Positions 8,119-16,923 of a stretch of DNA of 64,000 nucleotides are shown piece after piece. Location: positions 2,976,001-3,040,000 of the forward strand of contig NZ_JBEPOC010000001.1 of assembly GCF_040546585.1 (NCBI RefSeq), read 5' to 3'. How positions within the stretch are numbered: position 1 is the stretch's first letter; each line of letters opens with the position of its first letter. The notes beneath the pieces were generated by a model that was given only the letters and a program-made list of their open reading frames with translations, made no database searches and was not told where the DNA came from. A program made the translations under genes and the position numbers. This stretch comes from Marmoricola sp. OAE513. GTDB taxonomy: Bacteria > Actinomycetota > Actinomycetes > Propionibacteriales > Nocardioidaceae.

Positions 8119-8968
8119 GGACACATCATGGGGGATTACGTTGGACGACGTGAACACCCCCGAGAACTTCGTCAGCTTCGGCGAGGACGGCGCGCTGCTG
8201 ACCTACGGCTCCTACCTGCGACTCCCGCAGCTGCTGGACTCCCAGCACCTCGAGTCGGACCCGCCCGCGCACGACGAGCTGCTGTTCATCACGATCCACC
8301 AGGTCTACGAGCTCTGGTTCAAGCAGCTGCTGCACGAGGCGGAGACCGTCCGGGACGCGCTGATCGGCACGGCGGCGGCCAGCGGCGGGCGCGACCTCTG
8401 GTTCGCGCGGCACCTGCTGACCCGGATGCACGTCATCGAGCGCGTGCTGGTGCAGCAGGTCGACGTGCTGGAGACGATGACGCCGCAGGACTTCCTGGAG
8501 TTCCGGCAGCGCCTCGCCCCGGCCAGCGGTTTCCAGTCGGTGCAGTTCCGCGAGCTGGAGTTCCTCTCCGGCGCCAAGGACGGCGGGTACGTCGACCGGT
8601 TCAAGGGGCTCACCCCCGAGGAGAACGACCGGCTGGCCCGCCGGCTGGCCGAGCCGTCGCTGTGGGACGGCCTCGTGCACGTCCTCGGCGAGGCGGGCCT
8701 GGACACCTCCTCGGACGAGGCGATCACGGCCTCCCTGCGCCGGGTCGCCCACGACCGGTCGTCGTACGCCGACATCTGGGGCCTGGCCGAGGCGCTGCTC
8801 CAGCACGACGAGCTCGCGGCCGCCTGGCGCGCCCGGCACGTGGTGATGGTCGAGCGGATGATCGGCGCCAAGTCCGGGACGGGCGGCTCCTCGGGTGCCG
8901 GCTACCTGCGCAGCCGCCTGCCGATGAAGTACTACCCCCTGCTGTGGGAGCTGCGCTCGGCCCTCTGA
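8117..8968 (+). CDS. kynA: Tryptophan 2,3-dioxygenase
   Basis: This heme enzyme opens the indole ring of L-tryptophan to N-formylkynurenine, the first step of the kynurenine route. Within the 283 residues the family landmarks are clear: LTYGSYLRLPQLLDSQ, the FITIHQVYELWFKQLLHEA active-site helix, FRQRLAPASGFQSVQFRELE, and the late RHVVMVERMIGAKSGTGGSSGAGYL, where the proximal heme His and the substrate loop lie. The ATG at 8117 has no visible ribosome site. A TTG at 8141, preceded by GGGGGA, may be the true start and would give 275 residues. No kynureninase or formamidase lies beside it. Confidence 0.95.
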   Translation: MDTSWGITLDDVNTPENFVSFGEDGALLTYGSYLRLPQLLDSQHLESDPPAHDELLFITIHQVYELWFKQLLHEAETVRDALIGTAAASGGRDLWFARHLLTRMHVIERVLVQQVDVLETMTPQDFLEFRQRLAPASGFQSVQFRELEFLSGAKDGGYVDRFKGLTPEENDRLARRLAEPSLWDGLVHVLGEAGLDTSSDEAITASLRRVAHDRSSYADIWGLAEALLQHDELAAAWRARHVVMVERMIGAKSGTGGSSGAGYLRSRLPMKYYPLLWELRSAL

Positions 8969-9108
8969 GAGCAGACCGGTGTCCGCCAGTCTCCGGCGAC
9001 CCGCAGGGACCCCCCGGTGGTTGTTCGGGAACGCCGGTGGTCCTAGCCTCGAAGGGGATGGCACAACGGCGTGCCACCGGATCTCTGGAGGCGGTACTCG
9101 GAGTGCCC

Positions 9109-12100
9109 ATGTCCACCGACGACAGCAAGGCCGACCTGCTCGCGCGGCTCTGCGACTACGCCCGGTCCCAACCCGACGCCGGCGTCCCGGTCTCGCTGGC
9201 CGTGGCCACCCGCGCGTACTACCGGCACGCGGCGCCCGAGGACCTGCTGGACCGCACCGAGGCCGACCTGTACGGCGCGGTCGCGCACCACCTGCAGACG
9301 GGTGCGCAGCGCCGCGAGGGCACCGCGACGGTCCGGATCTTCACCCCGTCGGCGGCGACCGACGGCTGGTCGGCGACCGGGCGGACGGTGGTCGAGGTCG
9401 TCACCGACGACATGCCGTTCCTGGTGGACTCGGTGATGATGGCGCTCGACCGGGCCGGCAGCGCGGTGCACCTGGTGCTGCACCCCCAGCTCGTCGTACG
9501 ACGTGATCCCGCGGGCGACCTGGTCGACGTGCTCGACGACAGCGCCGACCGGACCGACACCAGTGCGCACGAGCTGGCCCGGGAGTCCTGGATGCACCTG
9601 GAGATCGACCGGGTCGCCGAGGACGAGGTCGAGCCGCTGACCCGCACCCTGGAGAAGGTGCTCACCGACGTCCGCGAGGCCGTCGAGGACTGGCCGCGGA
9701 TGAAGCACCAGCTCCACGACGTGATCGCCGACCTGGAGCAGTCCCCGCCGCCGCTGGCGACCGCCGAGGTCGCCGAGAGCATCGCGTTCCTGCGCTGGCT
9801 GGCCGAGGACCACTTCACCTTCCTCGGCTACCGCGAGTACCGGTTGGAGGGCGACGACAGCGGGGCCCGTCTCGTCGCGGTCACCGGCACCGGCACCGGC
9901 ATCCTGCGCGCCGACCCGGCAGCGCCGCGCCCGCTCCTGGGGCCGGTCGCGGAGAAGGCCGGTGAGCAGACCCTCCTCGTGCTCACCAAGGCCAACAGCC
10001 GGGCCACCGTGCACCGTTCGGTGTTCCTCGACTACGTCGGGGTGAAGACGTTCGACGCCGACGGGCGCGTCACCGGCGAGCGCCGGTTCCTCGGCCTGTT
10101 CTCCTCCGCCGCGTACGCCGAGTCGGTCACCCGGATCCCGCTCGCACGGGTCAAGGCCCGCCAGGTGATCGAGGCTGCCGGGTTCGAGCCGATGAGCCAC
10201 GCGGCGAAGACGATGATGGACGTGCTGGAGAGCTACCCGCGCGACGAGCTGTTCCAGACGCCGGTGGCCGAGCTGGTGCCGATCGCCGAGACGGTGATGC
10301 ACACCCGCGAGCGCCGTCAGCTCAAGCTGTTCGTGCGGCCCGACGTCTACGGGCGGTTCTGGTCCTGCCTGGTGTACCTGCCGCGGGACCGCTACAACAC
10401 CGCCGTCCGCGAGAAGATCGCCGCCACCCTGCTCGATGCGCTGGACGGCGACTCGATCGAGTTCACCGCCCAGGTCGGCGACTCCTTCGCCGCGCGGCTG
10501 CACTTCACCGTGCGCCCGGCCCCCGGGGTCCCCCTGAGTGAGGTCGACCAGGCCGAGCTGGAGCGTCGCTGCGCCGCGATCGCGCGCTCCTGGCGCGACG
10601 ACCTGGCGGCCGCCGTCGCGACCCGGTACGGCGACGAGCGTGGTGCGGCGCTCGCCCGGAAGTACGCCCACAGCTTCCCCGAGTCCTACAAGGACGACTA
10701 CCCGGCCGACGTCGCCGCCGTCGACCTCGGACGGCTGGAGGAGATCGAGGGGGAGGACGGCATCGCGCTGTCGCTCTACCGCGAGCCGGACGCCGCGACC
10801 GGCGAGGTCCGGTTGAAGGTCTACCGGATCGGACCCCCGATCTCGTTGTCGCGGATGCTCCCGATCCTCGCCGCGATGGGCGCCGACGTGGTCGACGAGC
10901 GTCCCTACGAGCTCGAGGAGGTGCCGCGGCCCTCGCACGTCTACGACTTCGGACTGCGCTACGGCCAGGGTCTGCCCGACGGCGCGCACGAGCTCTTCGC
11001 CGACACCGTGGAGGCTGTCTGGCACGGTCGCACCGAGTCCGACGGCTTCAACGCGCTGGTGCTCGCGGCCGGGCTCACCTGGCGCCAGGCGATGCTGCTG
11101 CGCGCCTACGCCCGGCACATGCGCCAGGCCGGGACGCCGTTCGCCCAGGAGACGCTGTCGGACGCGCTGGCGGGCAACGTCGACATCGCGCGGTCGCTGG
11201 TCGCCCTGTTCGAGGCGCGCTTCGACCCGGCCGCCGAGGAGGGTCGCCAGGAAGCCAGCGCCAAGCTCACCGAGCGAGTCACCACCGCCCTGGACGACGT
11301 CACCAGCCTGGACGACGACCGCATCCTGCGCGGCTACCTGACCGCGATCAACGCGACCCTGCGCACCAACTTCTTCCAGAACGACGCCGAGGGCCGGCAG
11401 CACCCGTACGTCGCCCTGAAGTTCGACCCCCAGGCCATGCCCGAGCTGCCCGAGCCTCGACCGAAGTTCGAGATCTTCGTGTACTCCCCGCGCGTCGAGG
11501 GTGTGCACCTGCGGTTCGGGTCGGTCGCCCGGGGAGGCCTGCGCTGGTCGGACCGGCGCGACGACTTCCGCTCCGAGGTGCTCGGCCTGGTCAAGGCGCA
11601 GATGGTGAAGAACACCGTCATCGTCCCGGTCGGGGCCAAGGGCGGCTTCTACGCCAAGAACCTCCCGGACCCGGGTGACCGCGAGGCCTGGATGGCCGAG
11701 GGCATCGCCTGCTACCGCACCTTCATCGCGGCGCTGCTCGACGTCACCGACAACCTCGCCGAAGGGCCCGAGGGCAGCACCGTCGTCCCCGCGCGCGACG
11801 TGGTCCGCCACGACCCGGACGACACCTACCTGGTGGTCGCGGCCGACAAGGGCACGGCCACGTTCAGCGACATCGCCAACGAGGTCGCCGCCGAGTACGG
11901 GTTCTGGCTCGGTGACGCCTTCGCCTCGGGCGGCTCGGTGGGGTACGACCACAAGGCGATGGGCATCACCGCCCGCGGTGCCTGGGTCTCGGTGCAGCGG
12001 CACTTCCGCGAGATGGGCATCGACTGCCAGCACGAAGACTTCACCTGCGTGGGTGTCGGCGACATGTCCGGCGACGTCTTCGGCAACGGGATGCTGTGCT

Positions 12101-13956
12101 CCGAGCACACCCGGCTGGTGGCCGCGTTCGACCACCGCGACATCTTCCTGGACCCCGATCCCGACGCCGCGACGTCGTACGCCGAGCGCCGCCGGCTCTT
12201 CGACCTGCCCCGGTCCTCGTGGAAGGACTACGACACCGCGCTGATCTCCGAGGGCGGCGGCGTCTTCCCGCGCTCGGCCAAGTCGATCCCGTTGAGCCCG
12301 CAGGTCCGCGCCGCCCTCGGCGTCACCGAGGAGGCGATGACCCCGGCAGCGCTGATGCGAGCGATCCTGCTCGCGCCGGTCGACCTGATCTGGAACGGCG
12401 GCATCGGCACCTACGTGAAGGGCGCGGCGGAGACCGACGCGGACGCCGCGGACAAGGCCAACGACGCCATCCGGGTCAACGGCGGTGAGCTCCGGGCGCG
12501 CTGCGTGGGGGAGGGCGGCAACCTCGGCTTCACCCAGCGCGGCCGGATCGAGTACGCGACCGAGGGTTGCGGTGGTGAGGGCGGTCGGATCAACACCGAC
12601 TTCATCGACAACAGCGCCGGCGTGGACACCTCCGACCACGAGGTGAACATCAAGATCCTGCTCGACCGGGTGGTCCGGCAGGGAGACCTCGACACCGAGC
12701 AGCGCAACACCCTGCTGGCCTCGATGACCGACGAGGTCGCCGCCCTGGTGCTGGCCGACAACGACGCCCAGAACCTGGCGCTGGCCAACGGGGAGGCGCA
12801 GGCGCCCGCCCTGCTGCACGTGCACGAGGACTGGATGCGGGCGCTGGAGCGGCGCGGCCTGCTGAACCGCGAGCTGGAGGCGCTGCCGACCCGCCGCGAG
12901 GTGGCGGCCCGAATCGAGCGCGGTGAGGGCCTCTCCGGACCCGAGCTCTCGGTGCTGATGGCCTACACCAAGATCGTGCTGGCCGACGAGCTGCTCACCA
13001 CGGACCTCTCCGACGACCCGTTCCTGCGCGGCGACCTGTTCTCCTACTTCCCCCAGCCGCTGCACCAGGACTACCGCCGGCAGATGGAGGACCATCCGCT
13101 GCGCCGCGAGATCGTCGTGACCCAGCTGGTCAACCAGCTCGTCAACGACGCCGGGACGACGTACCTGCACCGGCTCGGCGGGGAGACCGGGGCCGGCGTC
13201 CGGGAGCTGACCATGGCGCACTTCCTGTCCCGCGAGATCTTCGGGGCCAAGGCGGTGCTGGCCGAGATCGCGACCTTCGACAACCGGCTCGACGCCGGGC
13301 TGCAGACCCGGATGCGGATCGAGGTCCGCACCCTGGTCGAGCGGGTCAGCCGCTGGCTGGTGAACAACCGTCGGCTGCCGCTGGACAGCGAGGCCGTGGT
13401 GGGCGAGTTCGAGGTCACCGCCGAGCGGGTCATGGCCGCGCTCCCCGACGTCATGACCGGCTCCGAGCTGGCCGCCTTCGAGGCGCGTCGGGACGCGCTG
13501 GTGAAGGCCGACGTCCCGGTCGAGCTCGCCGTGCGGGTGGCCGTCTGCCCGCCGGCGTACATGGTCGTCGGGATCGTCCAGAACGCCTCCCGCGCGGACG
13601 CCGACCCGATCGAGGTGGCCCGGCTGCACTTCGCGATCGGGGAGGTGCTCGGCCTGCCCGCGCTGGTCACCCGCATCCTGGCGCTGCCGCGGCACGACCG
13701 CTGGCAGACGATGGCGCGGGCCACCCTGCGCGACGACCTGCACACGGTGCACGCCCAGCTGACCGCGCAGGTGCTCGGCGGGGCGGACCCGGGCAGCGAC
13801 GTCGCGACGATGGTCGCGAGCTGGACCGCGGAGGAGGAGTCGGCGCTGGAGCGGGCGGGTGAGGTCTTCGCGGAGATCTGCAACGACGACGACGCGGACC
13901 TGGCCCGGATGTCGGTCGCGCTGCGGGTGCTCCGGTCGCTGCTGAGCACACCGTGA
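9109..13956 (+). CDS. gdh: NAD-dependent glutamate dehydrogenase, large (GDH-180) type
   Basis: This is a 1615-residue NAD-GDH of the type found in Streptomyces and Mycobacterium (Rv2476c). It deaminates glutamate to 2-oxoglutarate and ammonia and works mainly in catabolism, which fits the pruA gene nearby. The N-terminal half carries the regulatory ACT-like region (TVVEVVTDDMPFLVDSVMMAL). The catalytic core begins near the middle with SVARGGLRWSDRRDDFRSEVLGLVKAQMVKN and GAKGGFYAKN, followed by GDMSGDVFGNGML and the NAD-binding LIWNGGIGTYVKG. The ATG at 9109 has GGAG 5 bases ahead. An in-frame ATG at 9058 with AAGGGG directly before it would add 17 residues. Confidence 0.96.
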   Translation: MSTDDSKADLLARLCDYARSQPDAGVPVSLAVATRAYYRHAAPEDLLDRTEADLYGAVAHHLQTGAQRREGTATVRIFTPSAATDGWSATGRTVVEVVTDDMPFLVDSVMMALDRAGSAVHLVLHPQLVVRRDPAGDLVDVLDDSADRTDTSAHELARESWMHLEIDRVAEDEVEPLTRTLEKVLTDVREAVEDWPRMKHQLHDVIADLEQSPPPLATAEVAESIAFLRWLAEDHFTFLGYREYRLEGDDSGARLVAVTGTGTGILRADPAAPRPLLGPVAEKAGEQTLLVLTKANSRATVHRSVFLDYVGVKTFDADGRVTGERRFLGLFSSAAYAESVTRIPLARVKARQVIEAAGFEPMSHAAKTMMDVLESYPRDELFQTPVAELVPIAETVMHTRERRQLKLFVRPDVYGRFWSCLVYLPRDRYNTAVREKIAATLLDALDGDSIEFTAQVGDSFAARLHFTVRPAPGVPLSEVDQAELERRCAAIARSWRDDLAAAVATRYGDERGAALARKYAHSFPESYKDDYPADVAAVDLGRLEEIEGEDGIALSLYREPDAATGEVRLKVYRIGPPISLSRMLPILAAMGADVVDERPYELEEVPRPSHVYDFGLRYGQGLPDGAHELFADTVEAVWHGRTESDGFNALVLAAGLTWRQAMLLRAYARHMRQAGTPFAQETLSDALAGNVDIARSLVALFEARFDPAAEEGRQEASAKLTERVTTALDDVTSLDDDRILRGYLTAINATLRTNFFQNDAEGRQHPYVALKFDPQAMPELPEPRPKFEIFVYSPRVEGVHLRFGSVARGGLRWSDRRDDFRSEVLGLVKAQMVKNTVIVPVGAKGGFYAKNLPDPGDREAWMAEGIACYRTFIAALLDVTDNLAEGPEGSTVVPARDVVRHDPDDTYLVVAADKGTATFSDIANEVAAEYGFWLGDAFASGGSVGYDHKAMGITARGAWVSVQRHFREMGIDCQHEDFTCVGVGDMSGDVFGNGMLCSEHTRLVAAFDHRDIFLDPDPDAATSYAERRRLFDLPRSSWKDYDTALISEGGGVFPRSAKSIPLSPQVRAALGVTEEAMTPAALMRAILLAPVDLIWNGGIGTYVKGAAETDADAADKANDAIRVNGGELRARCVGEGGNLGFTQRGRIEYATEGCGGEGGRINTDFIDNSAGVDTSDHEVNIKILLDRVVRQGDLDTEQRNTLLASMTDEVAALVLADNDAQNLALANGEAQAPALLHVHEDWMRALERRGLLNRELEALPTRREVAARIERGEGLSGPELSVLMAYTKIVLADELLTTDLSDDPFLRGDLFSYFPQPLHQDYRRQMEDHPLRREIVVTQLVNQLVNDAGTTYLHRLGGETGAGVRELTMAHFLSREIFGAKAVLAEIATFDNRLDAGLQTRMRIEVRTLVERVSRWLVNNRRLPLDSEAVVGEFEVTAERVMAALPDVMTGSELAAFEARRDALVKADVPVELAVRVAVCPPAYMVVGIVQNASRADADPIEVARLHFAIGEVLGLPALVTRILALPRHDRWQTMARATLRDDLHTVHAQLTAQVLGGADPGSDVATMVASWTAEEESALERAGEVFAEICNDDDADLARMSVALRVLRSLLSTP

Positions 13957-13991
13957 GGCGACACCCTGAGGCGGGCCGCTAGGTTTGCCCC

Positions 13992-15395
13992 ATGTTCGAC
14001 GCTGACTCCTCGGCCACCGAGACCGTCCGGCTCACCACCTCCGGTGAGGTCACCGCCGCCGAGGTGACCGAGGCCGCGCTGTCGCGCATCGAGAGCCGCA
14101 ACCCCGGGCTGAACGCGTTCTCCGCCGTGCTCGCCGAGCAGGCCCGCGCCCGGGCCCGTGAGCTCGACGCTCAGCGGGCCGCCGGGGCCGCGCTGGGCCC
14201 GTTGCACGGCGTACCGATCGGCATCAAGGACGAGCTGGACGTCGAGGGCTGCGTGACCACCTTCGGAGGCCGCGGCAACGTCACCCCGGCGGCCGCCGAC
14301 GGCGAGGTCGTACGCCGCCTGCGCGCCGCGGGCGCGGTCATCATCGGCAAGACCCGGATGCCGGAGTTCGGGCAGTGGCCGTTCACCGAGTCCCTGGACG
14401 GCGGCATCACCCGGAACCCGTGGGACCGGGCGCACACCCCGGGCGGCTCCAGCGGCGGTACGGCCGCCGCCGTGGCGTCGGGAATGGTCCCGGTTGCGAT
14501 CGGGGGCGACGGAGGCGGCTCGATCCGGATCCCGGCGGCGTACTGCGGGCTGTTCGGCCTGAAGCCGTCCCGCGGTCGGGTCAGCAGCAACCCGGTGCCG
14601 CACCTGTGGTGGGCCCTGGGGACCACCGGCCCGCTGACCCGGACGGTGGCCGACTCCGCGCTGGTCTACGACGTCATCCGCGGCAACGTCGCGGGCGACC
14701 GGTACCGGCTCGAGGAGCCCGCGACCAGCTTCAGCGCCGCCGCGGGCACGGCGCCCGGGCGCCTGCGGATCGGCTGGTCCAACGTGCCGGTGACCAAGGG
14801 CGTGAAGCCGGCCCGGGCGCACGCCCGGGCGGTCGAGGACACCGCTCGGCTGCTCGCCGACCTGGGCCACGAGGTCCGCGAGATCGACCCTCGCTACCCG
14901 GACCCGACGGCCGCCTTCGTCCCGCAGTTCCTCGCCGGCGTCCGGACCGAGGCCGACGCCGTGGAGCGGTACGCCGACCTGGAGCCGCGCACCCGGGAGA
15001 CCTACCGGCTGGGCACCTGGGTGACCCCCCAGGTCCTGGAGAAGGCGCTCGCTGCGGGGGACCGGGTGGCCGAGCGCGCCAACCGTCTCTTCGACGACCT
15101 CGACGTGGTCCTCTCGCCGACGATCGGCCCGCGACCTCGCCGCGTCGGTGCGCTCGCCCGGGGAGGCACCATCGCGATGACGCTGAGGTCGCGCCCGGTG
15201 GTGGCCTGGACGGCCCTGTGGAACGTCACCGGCAACCCGGCCGCCTCGGTCCCCACCGGGATCGGTGAGGACGGCCTCCCGGTCGCGGTCCAGCTGGTCG
15301 GGCGGATCGGCGACGAGACCACCCTGCTCTCGCTCTCCGCCCAGCTCGAGCAGGTCCGCCCGTGGCCGCTGCTCCCCCCGCAGGCGCAGCAGTGA
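13992..15395 (+). CDS. Amidase (amidase signature family)
   Basis: This 467-residue hydrolase of the GatA/amidase signature superfamily cleaves a C-N amide bond using a Ser-cisSer-Lys triad. All three parts are visible: the Lys in GVPIGIKDELDVEGC, the GGSSGG loop in HTPGGSSGGTAAAVASG, and the nucleophile block GGDGGGSIRIPAAYCGLFGLKPSRG. It lacks GatB/GatC neighbours, so a stand-alone amidase is more likely than the Glu-tRNA(Gln) amidotransferase. Substrate is unknown. The following SDR gene starts within its stop codon (GTGA), giving a coupled two-gene unit. Confidence 0.92.
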   Translation: MFDADSSATETVRLTTSGEVTAAEVTEAALSRIESRNPGLNAFSAVLAEQARARARELDAQRAAGAALGPLHGVPIGIKDELDVEGCVTTFGGRGNVTPAAADGEVVRRLRAAGAVIIGKTRMPEFGQWPFTESLDGGITRNPWDRAHTPGGSSGGTAAAVASGMVPVAIGGDGGGSIRIPAAYCGLFGLKPSRGRVSSNPVPHLWWALGTTGPLTRTVADSALVYDVIRGNVAGDRYRLEEPATSFSAAAGTAPGRLRIGWSNVPVTKGVKPARAHARAVEDTARLLADLGHEVREIDPRYPDPTAAFVPQFLAGVRTEADAVERYADLEPRTRETYRLGTWVTPQVLEKALAAGDRVAERANRLFDDLDVVLSPTIGPRPRRVGALARGGTIAMTLRSRPVVAWTALWNVTGNPAASVPTGIGEDGLPVAVQLVGRIGDETTLLSLSAQLEQVRPWPLLPPQAQQ

Positions 15396-16273
15396 GCCTT
15401 CCTGGGAACCTGCTGATCACGCCGCGCGCGTTCGTGCGCCGGCACGTCCTCTCCCGCGTCGTCGACCTGCCCAGCCCGCTGGCGGGGCGGACCGTGATGA
15501 TCACCGGTGCCTCCTCGGGCATCGGTGAGGCCGCGGCGCACGCGGTCGCGGCCCGGGGCGCGCACGTGCTGCTGGTCGCCCGACGGACCGACGAGCTGGA
15601 GCGCGTGCGAGACGAGGTCGTGGCCGCCGGGGGAGCGGCGTCGGCGTACCCCGCGGACCTCACCGACGGCGACTCGGTCGACGCGCTGGTCGCGGCCGTC
15701 CTGGCCGAGCACGGCAGCGTGGACATGCTGGTCAACAACGCCGGCCGTTCGATCCGCCGGTCGCTGGAGTACTCCTACGACCGGATGCACGACTTCGAGC
15801 GGACCATGGCGGTCAACTACTTCGGCCCGGTCCGGCTGACCCTGGGGCTGCTGCCCGCCATGCGCGCCCAGAAGTTCGGCCACGTGGTCAACGTGGTCAC
15901 CTGGGGCGTGCAGATCAAGGCGCCGCGGTTCGCGGCGTACATCGCCTCGAAGACGGCGCTGGACTCGTTCGCCCGGATCGCCGGGCGCGAGGCGTACGCC
16001 GACAACGTCACGTTCACCAACATCCGGCTCTCGCTGGTGCGCACCGGCATGATCGCGGCCACCGACGCCTACGACCGCTCGCCCGCGAGGACGCCGGAGC
16101 AGGCCGCGGCGTGGGTCGTGCGAGCGCTGGAGGACCGCCCGCTGACGATCAGCACGGCCGTGGGCAGCATCGCGGAGGTGCTCAACCTGGTGGCGCCGCG
16201 CCTGATGGACGCGGTGGCCTGGGTCGGCTCGAGCCGGTTCCCGGACTCCTCAGCGGCGCGCGGAGAACGTTGA
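15392..16273 (+). CDS. Short-chain dehydrogenase/reductase
   Basis: This 293-residue SDR binds NAD(P) in a Rossmann fold. It shows the TGASSGIG nucleotide loop near residue 36, NNAGRS, and the catalytic YIASK. Counting back 13 from the active Tyr, where the catalytic Ser normally lies, the residue is Thr (VVTWGVQ), an unusual but tolerable change. An N-terminal extension of about 30 residues (LLITPRAFVRRHVLSRV) precedes the fold. The GTG start at 15392 overlaps the amidase stop. The 3' end overlaps the convergent sortase gene by 24 bases. Substrate is unknown; the extension and C-terminal helix suggest a lipid or long-chain substrate, which is inference. Confidence 0.88.
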   Translation: MSLPGNLLITPRAFVRRHVLSRVVDLPSPLAGRTVMITGASSGIGEAAAHAVAARGAHVLLVARRTDELERVRDEVVAAGGAASAYPADLTDGDSVDALVAAVLAEHGSVDMLVNNAGRSIRRSLEYSYDRMHDFERTMAVNYFGPVRLTLGLLPAMRAQKFGHVVNVVTWGVQIKAPRFAAYIASKTALDSFARIAGREAYADNVTFTNIRLSLVRTGMIAATDAYDRSPARTPEQAAAWVVRALEDRPLTISTAVGSIAEVLNLVAPRLMDAVAWVGSSRFPDSSAARGER

Positions 16274-16909
16274 GTCGCTGTCGGCCTTGTCGCCCGAGCC
16301 GTTGCGGACCCCGAGCTCGTCGGCGAACACGATGATGTTGCTGGTGTACTCGGTGCCGGTCCAGCCGGTGCAGGTGACCAGCACCAGCCGGTAGTCCTTG
16401 CGGTCCTGGCTGAACAGCTCCTGCTTGTGCTTGGCCAGCTGGGCCTTGGTGTAGACGAAGATCTTGGTGGCCGCGTAGTCGATCGTGCCGAGCTTGGTCT
16501 TGATCTGGACCAGGGCTCCCGGGCGCAGGTCGCCGAGCCGGTTCATCACGCCGCCACCGGTGTGCACCGTGTGGCCGGTGACCAGGGTCTGGCCCGAGGT
16601 CGCTCCCGGACGGGCGCTGCGCTTCCACCAACCGACCTCGTGGACGTCCTCCGGCGGGCTGAGGACACCGTCGGTGGCGATCTCGATCGGGACGATCGGG
16701 GATTTCAGGTCGATCGAGGGAACGATCAGCTGCTCGGGGTTCGCGGGCTTGCCGAGCGGGTGGTACTGCGAGGAGTCCCCGTAGCCGGGGCCGTCGGTGC
16801 CGGCTCCCGGTGAGGGAATGGCAAAGCCGGCGATCACCATCGTGAGGATGAGAACGAAGAGTCGTTTGCTCAGTCCTCCGACGCGATCGCCGGCTTTGCC
16901 TTGCTTCAC
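16250..16909 (-). CDS. Class F-type sortase
   Basis: This 219-residue transpeptidase joins surface proteins to the cell envelope from the outer membrane face. It has an N-terminal membrane anchor (RLFVLILTMVIAGFAI), then the sortase beta-barrel with the catalytic His in TLVTGHTVHTGGG and the catalytic Cys in LVLVTCTGW. In most class F sortases an Arg follows in a YRxN block; here the matching stretch is EYTSNIIVFA, with no Arg. It starts 14 bases after the stop of a secreted, C-terminally anchored protein (16924-18156) in the same direction, which is its likely substrate. The start appears to be GTG. Confidence 0.86.
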   Translation of the reverse strand: MKQGKAGDRVGGLSKRLFVLILTMVIAGFAIPSPGAGTDGPGYGDSSQYHPLGKPANPEQLIVPSIDLKSPIVPIEIATDGVLSPPEDVHEVGWWKRSARPGATSGQTLVTGHTVHTGGGVMNRLGDLRPGALVQIKTKLGTIDYAATKIFVYTKAQLAKHKQELFSQDRKDYRLVLVTCTGWTGTEYTSNIIVFADELGVRNGSGDKADSDSTFSARR

Positions 16910-16923
16910 TTAGTTAAGCAGTG

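Noticed and set aside
9043-13752. 1569-codon open frame on the minus strand inside the NAD-GDH gene
   Set aside because: Low-complexity His/Arg/Gly/Asp product with no motif; the + strand frame is a clear full-length NAD-GDH.
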